From Microbacterium suwonense (GTDB lineage: Bacteria > Actinomycetota > Actinomycetes > Actinomycetales > Microbacteriaceae): a stretch of 64,000 nucleotides of DNA. The translations under genes were made by a program, and so were the position numbers. The notes beneath the pieces were generated by a model. It saw nothing but the letters and a program-made list of their open reading frames with translations, did no database searches and was not told the origin of the DNA. Shown piece after piece: positions 9,429 through 22,378 of this stretch. The DNA is taken from contig NZ_AP027728.1 in assembly GCF_030296555.1 (NCBI RefSeq), positions 620,001 through 684,000 on the forward strand, read 5' to 3'. Each line of letters starts with the position of its first letter. The stretch's first letter is position 1.

Positions 9429-11372
9429 TCACACGGTCGCGGGCCGCGTGCTCATCGTCTCGGGGTCGAACACGACACGTTGGCGGGTGCGCTCGATGTC
9501 GGGGTCCGGCACCGGGATCGCCGAGAGCAGCGCCTGCGTGTACGGATGCTGAGGGTTGTCGAACACCTCATCCACGTCGCCGTACTCGACGAACTCGCCG
9601 AGATACATCACGGCGACCCGATCGGCGATGTGGCGGATGACCGAGAGGTCGTGTGCCACGAACAGGTACGACAGGCCCAGCTTGGCCTTCAGCTCGTCGA
9701 GGAGGTTGATCACGCCCGCCTGGATCGACACGTCCAGTGCCGAGACCGGCTCGTCGAGCACGACGATCTTCGGGTTGGTCGACAGTGCACGGGCGATGCC
9801 GATGCGCTGCCGCTGTCCACCCGAGAACGCGCCGGGGAAGCGGTCGCGATGCGCGGGGTTCAGGCCGACCAGGTCCATCAGCTCCTGCACGCGGGAGTGG
9901 ATCTCGTCGCGGTGCATGCCGATCGCGTGCATCGGCTCGGCGATGATGTCGGTCACCGTCATGCGCGGATCCAGGGCGCCCATCGGATCCTGGAAGACGA
10001 TCTGGATGTCGTGACGCAGCTTGCGCTCCACGCTCCTGCTGGTGAGGCCGTTCACGCTGGTGCCGGCGATGACGATGTCGCCGTCCTGCTGCTTCTCGAA
10101 GTTCATGATCTCGAGGAGCGTGGTGGTCTTGCCGGAACCCGACTCGCCCACGATCGCCATCGTCTCGCCTTCGCGGACATCGAAACTGATGCCCTTGACG
10201 GCCCGCACCTCGCCGACCTTGCGCTTGAAGAGCGCGCCCTTCAACAGCGGGAAGGTCTTGACCATGTTGCGCACCTCGAGGGTGACCGGCCGCTCCTCGC
10301 GCGGCTTGCGGGTCAGCTCGCTTTCGTGCAGCTCGGGTGCCGGGTACACCGGCAGTCCGCCGATGAGTCCGTCGCGATCGATCTGATCGGCGCGGATGCA
10401 GGCGGCCAGATGCTGCTCGCCGCCGTCGGATCCCACCGGCATCAGATCGGGCTCGCGCTTGAGGCACGCGTCGACGACGATCGGGCAGCGGGAGGCGAAG
10501 GGGCACGCATCCGGCAGATCGATCAGCAGCGGCGGGTTGCCCTTGATCGGGATCAGCGGCTCCTTCTCTGCCTTGTCGATGCGCGGGATGGCGCCGAGCA
10601 GGCCGATCGAGTACGGCATCCGCGTGTTGTGGAACAGCTCGTGGGCCGGAGCCTGCTCCACGGGTTTGCCTGCGTACATCACCATGACTTCGTCGGCCGT
10701 GCGGGCGACCACACCCATGTCGTGCGTGATCATGATCACGGCGGCGCCGGTCTCGGACTGAGCCTTCTCGATCAGATCGAGGATCTGGGCCTGGATCGTC
10801 ACGTCCAGCGCCGTGGTCGGCTCGTCGCAGATGATCAGGCGCGGGTTGTTGGCCATTGCGATCGCGATGACAACCCGCTGGCGCATCCCGCCCGAGAACT
10901 CGTGCGGGAACGACTTCATCCGCTTCTCGGGCTCGGAGATGCCCACGACGGTCAGCAGCTCGAGCGAGCGCTCCCAGGCGTCCTTCTTCGAGAGCCCGCG
11001 GTGCACGGTGAGCGCCTCGACGAGCTGGTCGCCGATGGTGAAGACCGGGGTCAGCGAGGTCAGCGGATCCTGGAAGACCATGGCCATGCCGTTGCCGCGG
11101 ATCAGCGACATCTGCTTGTCGGTCTTGCCCAGCAGCTCTTGTCCCTCGAACTGCACGGAGCCGGTGACCTTCGCGTTCTCGTCGAGCAGTCCCATGATCG
11201 CGAGGGACGTGACGGACTTGCCGGAGCCGGACTCTCCGACGATGCCGAGCGTCTTGCCGGCCTCGAGATCGAAGGAGACCCCGCGCACGGCATCGACGCG
11301 CCCGGCCTCGGAGGCGAAGCTGACCTTGAGATCGCGGACGGAGAGGACGGTCTGTGACGTGGGAGTGTTCAT
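9429..11372 (-). CDS. dppD: Dipeptide ABC transporter ATP-binding protein, fused DppD-DppF
   Basis: This is a single 647-residue protein holding both ATPase domains of a peptide importer. Domain 1 (about residues 8-260) has Walker A GESGSGKS, signature FSGGMRQR and Walker B LIICDEP, followed by the oligopeptide-type C-terminal extension with clustered cysteines (CPFASRCPIVVDACLK). Domain 2 (about 345-640) repeats the set with GESGSGKT, FSGGQRQR and IVVLDEP. Such fusions supply a complete ATPase pair from one gene. The start overlaps the dppC stop by 4 bases (ATGA). The fusion is a known arrangement in actinobacteria, not an assembly artefact. Confidence 0.93.
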   Translation of the reverse strand: MNTPTSQTVLSVRDLKVSFASEAGRVDAVRGVSFDLEAGKTLGIVGESGSGKSVTSLAIMGLLDENAKVTGSVQFEGQELLGKTDKQMSLIRGNGMAMVFQDPLTSLTPVFTIGDQLVEALTVHRGLSKKDAWERSLELLTVVGISEPEKRMKSFPHEFSGGMRQRVVIAIAMANNPRLIICDEPTTALDVTIQAQILDLIEKAQSETGAAVIMITHDMGVVARTADEVMVMYAGKPVEQAPAHELFHNTRMPYSIGLLGAIPRIDKAEKEPLIPIKGNPPLLIDLPDACPFASRCPIVVDACLKREPDLMPVGSDGGEQHLAACIRADQIDRDGLIGGLPVYPAPELHESELTRKPREERPVTLEVRNMVKTFPLLKGALFKRKVGEVRAVKGISFDVREGETMAIVGESGSGKTTTLLEIMNFEKQQDGDIVIAGTSVNGLTSRSVERKLRHDIQIVFQDPMGALDPRMTVTDIIAEPMHAIGMHRDEIHSRVQELMDLVGLNPAHRDRFPGAFSGGQRQRIGIARALSTNPKIVVLDEPVSALDVSIQAGVINLLDELKAKLGLSYLFVAHDLSVIRHIADRVAVMYLGEFVEYGDVDEVFDNPQHPYTQALLSAIPVPDPDIERTRQRVVFDPETMSTRPATV

Positions 11373-12261
11373 GCCTGGCCTCCTGCCGCCGAGGTGGGAT
11401 CGAGGGCATCGCGCAGACCGTCGGCGACCAGCGCCATCGACACGGTCAGCAGCGTCAGCGCCAGCGCGGGGAAGTAGAACTGCCAGGGGGCGCTGGTGAC
11501 GGTGGCCGCTCCGTAGCCGATCAGCGAGCCCAGCGACACATCGGGGATCTTGACGCCGAAGCCGATGAACGACAGGCCGGTCTCGGTCATCACGGCGCTG
11601 ACGACGCCGAGCGTGAAGTTGATCACCAGGAGCGAGCCGATGTTGGGCACCAGGTGGCGCAGCACGATCTTCATGCCGGGCACGCCCATGTACCGCGCCG
11701 CATCGACGTACTCGCGCTCGCGCAGCGACAGCGCCAGTGTCCAGATCACACGGGCCGGGAAGAACCAGCTCACGAAGATCATCGCCAGCGAGATCACTCG
11801 CCAGTCGCCGCCGGCGTCGTTGGACACCAGAGCGAGGATGAGGAACGTGGGCACCACCATCAGGAAGTGGATGATCAGCAGCGTGATCTGCTCGATGCGA
11901 CCGCGGAAGAAGGCCGCCGCGGTGCCGACGATGGCCGACAGTGCGGTTACGCCGACGGAGACCGTCACGGCGATCATCAGCGAGCGCTGCAGGCCCACCG
12001 CAGTCTGCGTCCAGGTGTCGTTCCCCCGGCAGTGGTGCCGAACCAGTGCTCGGCGGAGGGGCCGGTGGCGAGGTTCAGGAAGTCCTGGTCCTCGATCGAG
12101 TAGGGCGAGGTGAGTGGGACGACGATCGAGTAGATCACCATCAGGATGAAGATCACAATGCCGGCGACAGCGGGCTTGTTGCGCGCGAAGCGGCGGGTGT
12201 ACAACGTCCACTTGCTCAGCTGCTTGCCGGGGATGCGCTCAGCCGTGGTGTCGGGGCCCAC
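11369..12261 (-). CDS. dppC: Peptide ABC transporter permease, DppC type (frameshifted)
   Basis: This is the inner-membrane permease of the peptide importer, BPD_transp_1 family. The N-terminal part (PGKQLSKWTLYTRRFARN, first membrane helix, HWFGTTAGG) and the C-terminal part (NDTWTQTAVGLQRSLMIA onward, with the EAA-like loop) lie in different frames. They join if one base is added to the CCCCC run at 12023-12027 (plus strand). The corrected product has 297 residues from the GTG at 12261. An ATG at 12299, directly after the dppB stop, starts MSTDMIDPAVQP and would join in frame if one more base were missing near 12262, so 12299 may be the true start. Confidence 0.88.
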
Positions 12262-12300
12262 AGGGGCTGCACAGCAGGGTCGATCATATCGGTGCTCATA

Positions 12301-13283
12301 TCAGCTCACCCTCACTCGCGGATCGAGGACCACGACGGTGATGTCGGCGAGCAGAGCGCCGATGGCGGTCAGCAGAGCGCCGAATGCAGCCACGGCCACG
12401 ACGCCGTGCACATCGTTGCCGTTGATCGTGGTCAGGAAGTAGCGGCCCATGCCCTGCCAGGCGAAGATCGTCTCGGTCAGGATTCCGCCGGTGAAGATCG
12501 CCGGGATCGAGAAAGCGACCTGTGTGGCCACTGGGATCAGCGAGGTGCGCAGGGCGTGGCGACGGATGGCCTGCGGCTTGGTGAGGCCCTTGGCGCGTGC
12601 GGTGCGCACGTAGTCGGCGCTGATGTTGTCCAGCAGCAGCGAGCGCTGCAGGAAGTGCGTTCCCGCATAGCCGGTCACGACCAAGGCGATGGTGGGCAGT
12701 GCCAGATGCTGCAGCGCATCGATGATCACCGGGAAGAACCCGGTCACCCCCTCGGTGGACGACCCGGTCACGTAGAAGACGCGGACGCCGACCCAGTTGT
12801 TGAAGTTGATCGCGAGGATGACCACTGCCAGGCCCGCCACGATGATGTTGATGTTCAGCGTGACGATCGAGATGCCCTGCCAGATGCGGTCACCCAGCTT
12901 GTACTGCCGTGATGCCGTGTACACGCCGATCCAGATGCCCAGCAGAGTCATGATGATCGTGGCGCCGAGCACCAGCTCCGCGCTGACCCACATCCGGAAG
13001 CCCACCTGATCGTTGACCGAGCCTCCCGTGGGGCTCACCCCCAATCCCAGCGGAGCAGGATCCCGGTGAACCAGGCCCACCATCGATCGAGCAGCGGCAC
13101 GCTCGCGTCGAGGTTGCGGGGGCGAAGCAGATTCTCGATCTGCTCGGGAGTGACTGGTGGCTTGCGCCCGACGTAGTTGCTGCGCGGATCGAGGAACGAC
13201 CACGCCAGGAAATAGGTGACGTTGGTCGCGACCACGATCATCAGCAGCCAGCCGAGTGTCCGGCGCACGAGATACTTGATCAA
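12301..13283 (-). CDS. dppB: Peptide ABC transporter permease, DppB type (frameshifted)
   Basis: This is the first permease of the importer. The N-terminal part LIKYLVRRTLGWLLM to LLRWDWG and the rest (VSPTGGSVNDQVGFRMW onward, with the permease core and EAA loop) are in different frames. Adding one base to the CCCCC run at 13038-13042 (plus strand) joins them into a 327-residue protein. The start is a TTG at 13283, placed by homology-like N-terminal shape, with AGAAAG upstream. It is first in the minus-strand operon; its promoter must lie in the 256-base divergent gap shared with lepA. Confidence 0.88.
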
Positions 13284-13539
13284 GGTGGTGATTCTTTCTC
13301 TTTTACAGCACGCGCGGGATCTTCCGACGCAACGCTGGGTCGGGATGACATTCAAGCACCATCCCGCAGATAACGCACGCCGACAGGCTGGTCGCTGCGA
13401 CGGAGTCCTCTGCCCTATGACACCCGATCTCAGGGTGTCCAGGCAACTTCGCGAGACTATCACCGGTGCGCAGGAATGGGGGATTAGGGTCGCCTGAACG
13501 TAGACTCGTCACGACCCCATCGGCCGCTCCAAGGACCCT
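13284..13539. other. Divergent intergenic region between dppB and lepA
   Basis: This stretch holds no convincing gene. It should contain back-to-back promoters for the peptide transporter operon and for lepA. I could not assign -10/-35 boxes or an operator with confidence. Confidence 0.5.
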
Positions 13540-15384
<1,845 letters not shown>

Positions 15385-15465
15385 GACGAGGATGCACCGT
15401 GCGGATCGAGCGGGATGTCGTGCGTCGTGAGTGCTCTCCCAGTAACGATCAGTAGGCTTGAGGTC

Positions 15466-16116
15466 ATGCGTCGCGGGACATTCCGAGAAGGCACGGTGGA
15501 CTATGCCGCGGTCGGGGCGACGCACGCCCCCGATCTGATGCAGTACCCGCCGGAGAACAGCACTCCCGCCGAGGACTCCTGGCGCATCGGAAGCGGCGAG
15601 GAACGGTTCCGCACGGCCGCCGACGCGCTGCTGTCGTGGACGGCGCAGCGCGCGGCGGGGCTGGAGCTGAGCGATGTTCGACCGGCATCCGGCGACACCT
15701 ACACCGGCATCAGCTTCGATTCCGAGGGCGCACCGATCGCCCCGAGCCGCAGCCAGGTGGAGCAGCGTTACGACGCCGAAGGAACGCCGTTCGTCGCGCC
15801 CGGGACGACACTGCGACTGCGCGGCAGGGCGGGCGGGATGCGAGCGGATGCCGAGCTGCGCGTCATCTCCGTGACCGAGGAGCGCCGTCGGGTGGGCTTC
15901 GTGCTCGGCACCGTCGGCGGATCCGTGGTCAGCGGCGAGGAGTGCTTCGACATCGACTGGCGTGAGGACACCGACGAGGTGTGGTTCACGGTGCGCGCAT
16001 TCGATGCACCGGTCTCGCTGCTCTACCACCTGCCGGGCATGGTGCGCCGCCGTCGCCGAGAGCTGTTCGCGCGCTACCTGCGGGCGATCTCTCCGCTGTA
16101 CGCGACGCCCGTCTGA
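15466..16116 (+). CDS. DUF1990 family protein
   Basis: This is a protein of unknown function that resembles the DUF1990 family. The ATG at 15466 gives 216 residues beginning MRRGTFREGTVDYAAVG. Characteristic features are a central beta-rich region with VGFVLGTVGGS and ECFDIDW, and a C-terminal basic helix (VRRRRRELFARYLRAI). No signal peptide or membrane segment is seen. The stop overlaps the hemW start (TGATG), so the two are probably co-translated. A longer in-frame start at 15415 exists but adds a segment without family character. Confidence 0.7.
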   Translation: MRRGTFREGTVDYAAVGATHAPDLMQYPPENSTPAEDSWRIGSGEERFRTAADALLSWTAQRAAGLELSDVRPASGDTYTGISFDSEGAPIAPSRSQVEQRYDAEGTPFVAPGTTLRLRGRAGGMRADAELRVISVTEERRRVGFVLGTVGGSVVSGEECFDIDWREDTDEVWFTVRAFDAPVSLLYHLPGMVRRRRRELFARYLRAISPLYATPV

Positions 16117-17345
16117 TGGCCGGTCCGCTGCCGCTGGGCGACCCCGCGCCGCCGGACGGACGGCTCCCGGCAGGGCTCGACATCGATCCGGACGTGCCGT
16201 TCTCCGTCTACCTGCACGTGCCCTTCTGCCGGGTGCGGTGCGGCTACTGCGATTTCAACACCTACACAGCCACCGAGCTGCGCGGCGCCAGGCAGGACCA
16301 GTACGCCGACACGCTGATCCGGGAGATCGACCTGGCGCGCACCGTGCTGGACGAGTCCGGCGCTGTGCGCCCGATGGACACGGTGTTCTTCGGCGGGGGC
16401 ACGCCGACGCTGCTTCCGCCCGGCGATCTCGCCCGAATGCTGTCGGCGGCATCCGATGCCTTCGGCATCCGCGACGGCGCGGAGGTGACCGTCGAGGCGA
16501 ACCCCGACACCGTCATGGCGCGGATCGCCGAGACGCTTCGCGACGCCGGGGTGACGCGTCTCTCGATCGGCATGCAGTCCGCTGTGCCAAAGGTGCTCGC
16601 AGCCCTCGACCGCACGCACCGACCGGAGAACGTGCGCACAGCGGTGCAGTCCGCACGCGATGCGGGTCTCGACGTGAGCGTCGATCTGATCTACGGCGCG
16701 CCGGGGGAGACCCTCGCCGACTGGGAGCGTTCGCTGGAGGCGGCGCTGGAGCTCGAACCCGACCACATCTCCGCGTATGCGCTGATCATCGAGGACGGCA
16801 CGAAGCTGGCCCGGCAGATCCGCCGCGGCGAGGTGCCCGCTCCGGATGACGATCTGCAGGCCGACATGTACGAGATGGCCGACCAGCGGCTCGCCGCGGC
16901 GGGCTTCGACTGGTACGAGGTGAGTAACTGGGCGCGTCGGGCGAGCACGGGTTCCCATGCGTCCCGGCACAACCTGGCGTACTGGCGCGGCTTCGACTGG
17001 TGGGGGTTCGGGCCTGGCGCGCACAGTCATGTGGCGGGGCTGCGCTGGTGGAATGTGAAGCATCCGGCCGCTTACGCGCAGCGACTGGCCCTGGGGGAGT
17101 CCCCTGCTGCGGGGCGCGAGCAGCCGGATGCGCGGGCGCGCACACTGGAGCGGGTGCTGCTGCAGAGCCGGCTCGCCGAGGGGCTGCCGATCGCCGACAT
17201 CGCCACCTCCCACCGCGGGCGCGTCGCGGAGCTCATCTCCGACGGCCTGGTGGATGCCGCATCGGCTCTGCGAGAGCGACGTGTGCGTCTGACGCTGCGG
17301 GGACGGCTGCTGGCGGATGCCGTCGTGCGCGCCCTGACCGAGTGA
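16116..17345 (+). CDS. hemW: Radical SAM heme chaperone HemW (coproporphyrinogen III oxidase-like)
   Basis: This is a radical S-adenosylmethionine protein of the HemW/HemN-like family, thought to handle heme rather than to oxidise coproporphyrinogen. The 409-residue product starts at ATG 16116. The iron-sulfur motif CRVRCGYC sits at about residues 36-43, followed by FFGGGTPT (SAM-binding), EANPDT, and the HemN C-terminal domain. It lies between lepA and hrcA, its usual actinobacterial position, and overlaps the DUF1990 gene. Confidence 0.92.
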   Translation: MAGPLPLGDPAPPDGRLPAGLDIDPDVPFSVYLHVPFCRVRCGYCDFNTYTATELRGARQDQYADTLIREIDLARTVLDESGAVRPMDTVFFGGGTPTLLPPGDLARMLSAASDAFGIRDGAEVTVEANPDTVMARIAETLRDAGVTRLSIGMQSAVPKVLAALDRTHRPENVRTAVQSARDAGLDVSVDLIYGAPGETLADWERSLEAALELEPDHISAYALIIEDGTKLARQIRRGEVPAPDDDLQADMYEMADQRLAAAGFDWYEVSNWARRASTGSHASRHNLAYWRGFDWWGFGPGAHSHVAGLRWWNVKHPAAYAQRLALGESPAAGREQPDARARTLERVLLQSRLAEGLPIADIATSHRGRVAELISDGLVDAASALRERRVRLTLRGRLLADAVVRALTE

Positions 17346-17377
17346 ACCGGGGACCCGGACAGGGCGGCAGGGTAGGA

Positions 17378-17404
17378 TTGGCACTCGGAAGATCGGAGTG
17401 CCAG
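17378..17404 (+). promoter_or_regulatory. CIRCE operator for HrcA
   Basis: TTGGCACTC (17378-17386), a 9-base spacer, then GAGTGCCAG (17396-17404). This matches the CIRCE consensus (TTAGCACTC-N9-GAGTGCTAA) at most positions. It ends 11 bases before the hrcA start, so HrcA should repress its own operon and release it on heat shock. Confidence 0.88.
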
Positions 17405-17415
17405 CGGGAGGGATG

Positions 17416-19612
<2,197 letters not shown>

Positions 19613-19687
19613 GAGCCGTCGCCCGAGCGCCTCAGGACCGCCCGCCCAGGACCATCGACCCAGGACCGCCCGCCCACAAGGAGCTCC

Positions 19688-20416
19688 ATGGCATTGCATT
19701 TCATCGTCGCTGACTGCACAGACGCCGCGATCGGCGACCTGATCTCGCTCGCGGGCACCGAGGCCAGACACGCCTCGGTGGTGCGCCGCGTGCGCGTGGG
19801 GGAGACCATCACGCTCGGAGACGGCGCAGGGACCTGGCTGGAGGGCACCGTCGAAGACGTGTCCGCGGCACGGGTGACGGTGCGGATCACCTCGCGGCGC
19901 GTGCAGGAGACTCCGCCCTCGAGGATCATCCTCGCGCAGGCGCTGGCCAAGGGCGACCGGGACGAGCTCGCCGTGCAGGCCGCATGCGAGCTGGGAGCGG
20001 ATGAGATCGTGCCCTGGCAGGCCGCGCGCAGCGTGTCGCGCTGGGAAGGCGTGAAGACGGCGAAGGGACGGGAGCGCTGGGCGAGCATCGTGCGCGAGGC
20101 GGCGAAGCAGGCGCATCGCGCCTGGGTCCCGGCCGTCGCCGAGGTGGAGTCCACCGTTCAGCTGGCCCGCCGCGCGGCGAGCGCGCGAATGCTGGTGCTC
20201 GATCCCCGGTCGGATGCGAGGATCTCTGCGGTCCGCCCGGACGGACGCGACATCGTGCTGGTGGTCGGGCCCGAAGGCGGGATCTCCCCGGAGGAGCTGA
20301 CGACGCTCGAGGCCGCGGGAGCGGAGCGGGTTCGACTCGGCGAGAGCGTGCTGCGCACCTCCACCGCGGGACCAGCGGCGATCGCCGTGCTCTCCGCTGC
20401 GCTCGGGCGCTGGTGA
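19688..20416 (+). CDS. rsmE: 16S rRNA (uracil1498-N3)-methyltransferase
   Basis: This is a SPOUT-class methyltransferase that modifies U1498 of 16S rRNA. The 242-residue product has an N-terminal PUA-like region (ARHASVVRRVRVGE) and the C-terminal knotted SAM-binding domain with LVVGPEGGIS and LRTSTAGPAA. ATG 19688 follows AAGGAG. It lies in the conserved dnaJ-rsmE-HIT-phoH order. Confidence 0.94.
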   Translation: MALHFIVADCTDAAIGDLISLAGTEARHASVVRRVRVGETITLGDGAGTWLEGTVEDVSAARVTVRITSRRVQETPPSRIILAQALAKGDRDELAVQAACELGADEIVPWQAARSVSRWEGVKTAKGRERWASIVREAAKQAHRAWVPAVAEVESTVQLARRAASARMLVLDPRSDARISAVRPDGRDIVLVVGPEGGISPEELTTLEAAGAERVRLGESVLRTSTAGPAAIAVLSAALGRW

Positions 20417-20464
20417 CCCGCACATCCATGCCCGGCCGTGCCAGCGCTCAGTAGACTGAACGTC

Positions 20465-20812
20465 ATGACAGAGCCCTCGATCTTCACGCGGATCCTGAAC
20501 GGAGAGATCCCCGGGGATCTCGTCGCGCAGACCGATCGCGTCTTCGCCATCCGCGACATCAACCCGCAGGCTCCCGTGCACGTGCTCGTGATCCCGAAGA
20601 CCGAGCAGTATCGCGACGTCACCGAGCTCGCCACGGGCGATCCCGCGCTGCTCGCAGAGATGGTCGCCCTCGCCAAGCAGATCGCCACAGACCACGCCAA
20701 CGGGGAGTTCCGCCTGATCTTCAACAACGGCGCCAGTGCCGGCCAGTCCGTCTTCCACGTGCACGCCCATGTGCTCGCCGACATCGAGGAGAGCAGACTC
20801 GTTGGCTTCTGA
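20465..20812 (+). CDS. HIT family nucleotide hydrolase/transferase
   Basis: This is a histidine-triad protein of the HINT branch, which hydrolyses nucleotide phosphoramidates. The 115-residue product ends with the triad HVHAHV at about residues 98-103, preceded by NNGASAGQSVFH. The start ATG 20465 gives the usual compact HINT length and MTEPSIFTRILNGEIPG, the typical N-terminus. The natural physiological substrate is unknown. It overlaps the phoH start by 11 bases. Confidence 0.92.
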   Translation: MTEPSIFTRILNGEIPGDLVAQTDRVFAIRDINPQAPVHVLVIPKTEQYRDVTELATGDPALLAEMVALAKQIATDHANGEFRLIFNNGASAGQSVFHVHAHVLADIEESRLVGF

Positions 20813-21923
20813 CGCGGCATCATCCTCTGACGGCGGCGCGCCGCAGTTCCCCGCCCAGCCCGAGCGCACCGAGCGCATCTATGCCGACGGCATCGCCATG
20901 GTGCAGCTGCTCGGCCCGCAGGACAGGCTGCTGCGGATGCTCGAGAAGCAGCATCCGCGGGTGCAGGTGCTCGTGCGGGGGAACGAGATCAGCCTCGGTG
21001 GAGCGGATGCCGATGTGCAGTCCGCGGTGGAGCTCGTCCAGGAGCTGCTCACCATGACACGATCCGGTCATGATCTCGCCCCCAGCGATGTGGAGAACTC
21101 CGCGCGCATCCTGCGCCAGGACGACGGCCCCCGCCCCAGCGAGGTGCTCGGAGAGGCGATCCTCTCCACCCGCGGCCGGGTGATCCGGCCCAAGACCCTC
21201 GGTCAGAAGGAGTACGTCGACGCGATCGAGGAGAACACGATCGTCTTCGGCATCGGTCCTGCCGGAACCGGCAAGACATACCTCGCGATGGCGAAAGCCG
21301 TGCAGGCGCTGCAGCGCAAGGAGGTGCAGCGGATCATCCTCACCCGTCCCGCCGTCGAGGCCGGAGAGCGGCTGGGGTTCCTGCCCGGGTCGCTCAACGA
21401 CAAGATCGACCCGTATCTGCGCCCGCTCTACGACGCGCTGAACGAGATGATGGATCCCGAGATCGTGCCCCGGCTGATGGCCACCGGAACCATCGAGGTC
21501 GCCCCGCTGGCGTACATGCGCGGACGCACCCTGAACGACTCCTTCGTCGTGCTCGACGAGGCGCAGAACACCACCCCCGAGCAGATGAAGATGTTCCTGA
21601 CCAGGCTCGGCTTCGGCACGAAGATGGTCGTCACCGGAGACATCACTCAGATCGACCTGCCCACGGGTGCTTCCGGTCTGCGCCTGGTCACCCAGGTGCT
21701 GAGTGAGATCGACGACATCCACTTCTCGCGACTGACCAGCGACGACGTCGTGCGGCACTCCCTGGTCGGGCGCATCGTCGACGCATACACCGAATACGAC
21801 GAGCAGCGCACGGCAGCGCGCGCCGAGCGTGATCGGGCGCGGGAGTTCGCCAATCGTGCCGATCGACGAGCAGGCATGCGTCCCGCTCCGAGAGACCGCA
21901 AGCCGAGACGAGGCCTGGAATGA
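20802..21923 (+). CDS. phoH: PhoH-like ATPase
   Basis: This is a cytoplasmic PhoH-family P-loop ATPase linked to RNA metabolism, commonly next to ybeY. The TTG start at 20802, 9 bases after GAGGAGA, gives 373 residues. The Walker A motif GPAGTGKTYLAMA is at about residue 150, and Walker B SFVVLDEAQN at about 250. A KH-like N-terminal region precedes them. The stop overlaps ybeY by 4 bases, and the pair is probably functionally coupled in ribosome quality control (inference from conserved context). Confidence 0.93.
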   Translation: MASDAASSSDGGAPQFPAQPERTERIYADGIAMVQLLGPQDRLLRMLEKQHPRVQVLVRGNEISLGGADADVQSAVELVQELLTMTRSGHDLAPSDVENSARILRQDDGPRPSEVLGEAILSTRGRVIRPKTLGQKEYVDAIEENTIVFGIGPAGTGKTYLAMAKAVQALQRKEVQRIILTRPAVEAGERLGFLPGSLNDKIDPYLRPLYDALNEMMDPEIVPRLMATGTIEVAPLAYMRGRTLNDSFVVLDEAQNTTPEQMKMFLTRLGFGTKMVVTGDITQIDLPTGASGLRLVTQVLSEIDDIHFSRLTSDDVVRHSLVGRIVDAYTEYDEQRTAARAERDRAREFANRADRRAGMRPAPRDRKPRRGLE

Positions 21924-22378
21924 TCGAGATCAACAACGAGTCGGCCATCGAGGTCGATGAGACCGTGCTGCAGCGGCTCACTGACTACAACCTCGCCCAG
22001 CTGCACGTCAGCCCGGATGCCGAGGTGGCGATCGTCCTCGTCGACGAGGGCGCCATGGAGGCGCTGCACGTGCAGTGGATGGATGAGCCCGGTCCCACCG
22101 ACGTCCTGAGCTTCCCGATGGACGAGCTGCGCCCGGGAACATCCGACCGTCCGACACCGGCCGGACTGCTGGGTGACATCGTGCTCTGCCCGCAGGTGGC
22201 CGAATCTCAGGCGCAGGCGGCCGGCCACAGCCTGATGGACGAGCTGATCCTGCTCACCACGCACGGGCTGCTGCACCTGCTGGGATTCGACCATGCCGAG
22301 CCCGATGAGGAGCGTGAGATGTTCGGGCTGCAGAAGACCCTGATCGCAGGGTTCGCGCACGCCGAACGACACCGATGA
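21920..22378 (+). CDS. ybeY: Endoribonuclease YbeY, 16S rRNA maturation
   Basis: This is a zinc-dependent endoribonuclease for 16S rRNA 3'-end processing and ribosome quality control. The 152-residue product carries the metal motif HGLLHLLGFDH at about residues 114-124, and GPTDVLSFPMDE upstream. It overlaps phoH at its start and the CNNM/CorC gene at its stop by 4 bases each, so it is in a tightly coupled operon. Confidence 0.95.
   Translation: MIEINNESAIEVDETVLQRLTDYNLAQLHVSPDAEVAIVLVDEGAMEALHVQWMDEPGPTDVLSFPMDELRPGTSDRPTPAGLLGDIVLCPQVAESQAQAAGHSLMDELILLTTHGLLHLLGFDHAEPDEEREMFGLQKTLIAGFAHAERHR

Noticed and set aside
9429..11372. Assembly error fusing dppD and dppF
   Set aside because: The frame is continuous with a plausible linker, and fused double ATPases of this type are known in actinobacterial peptide transporters.
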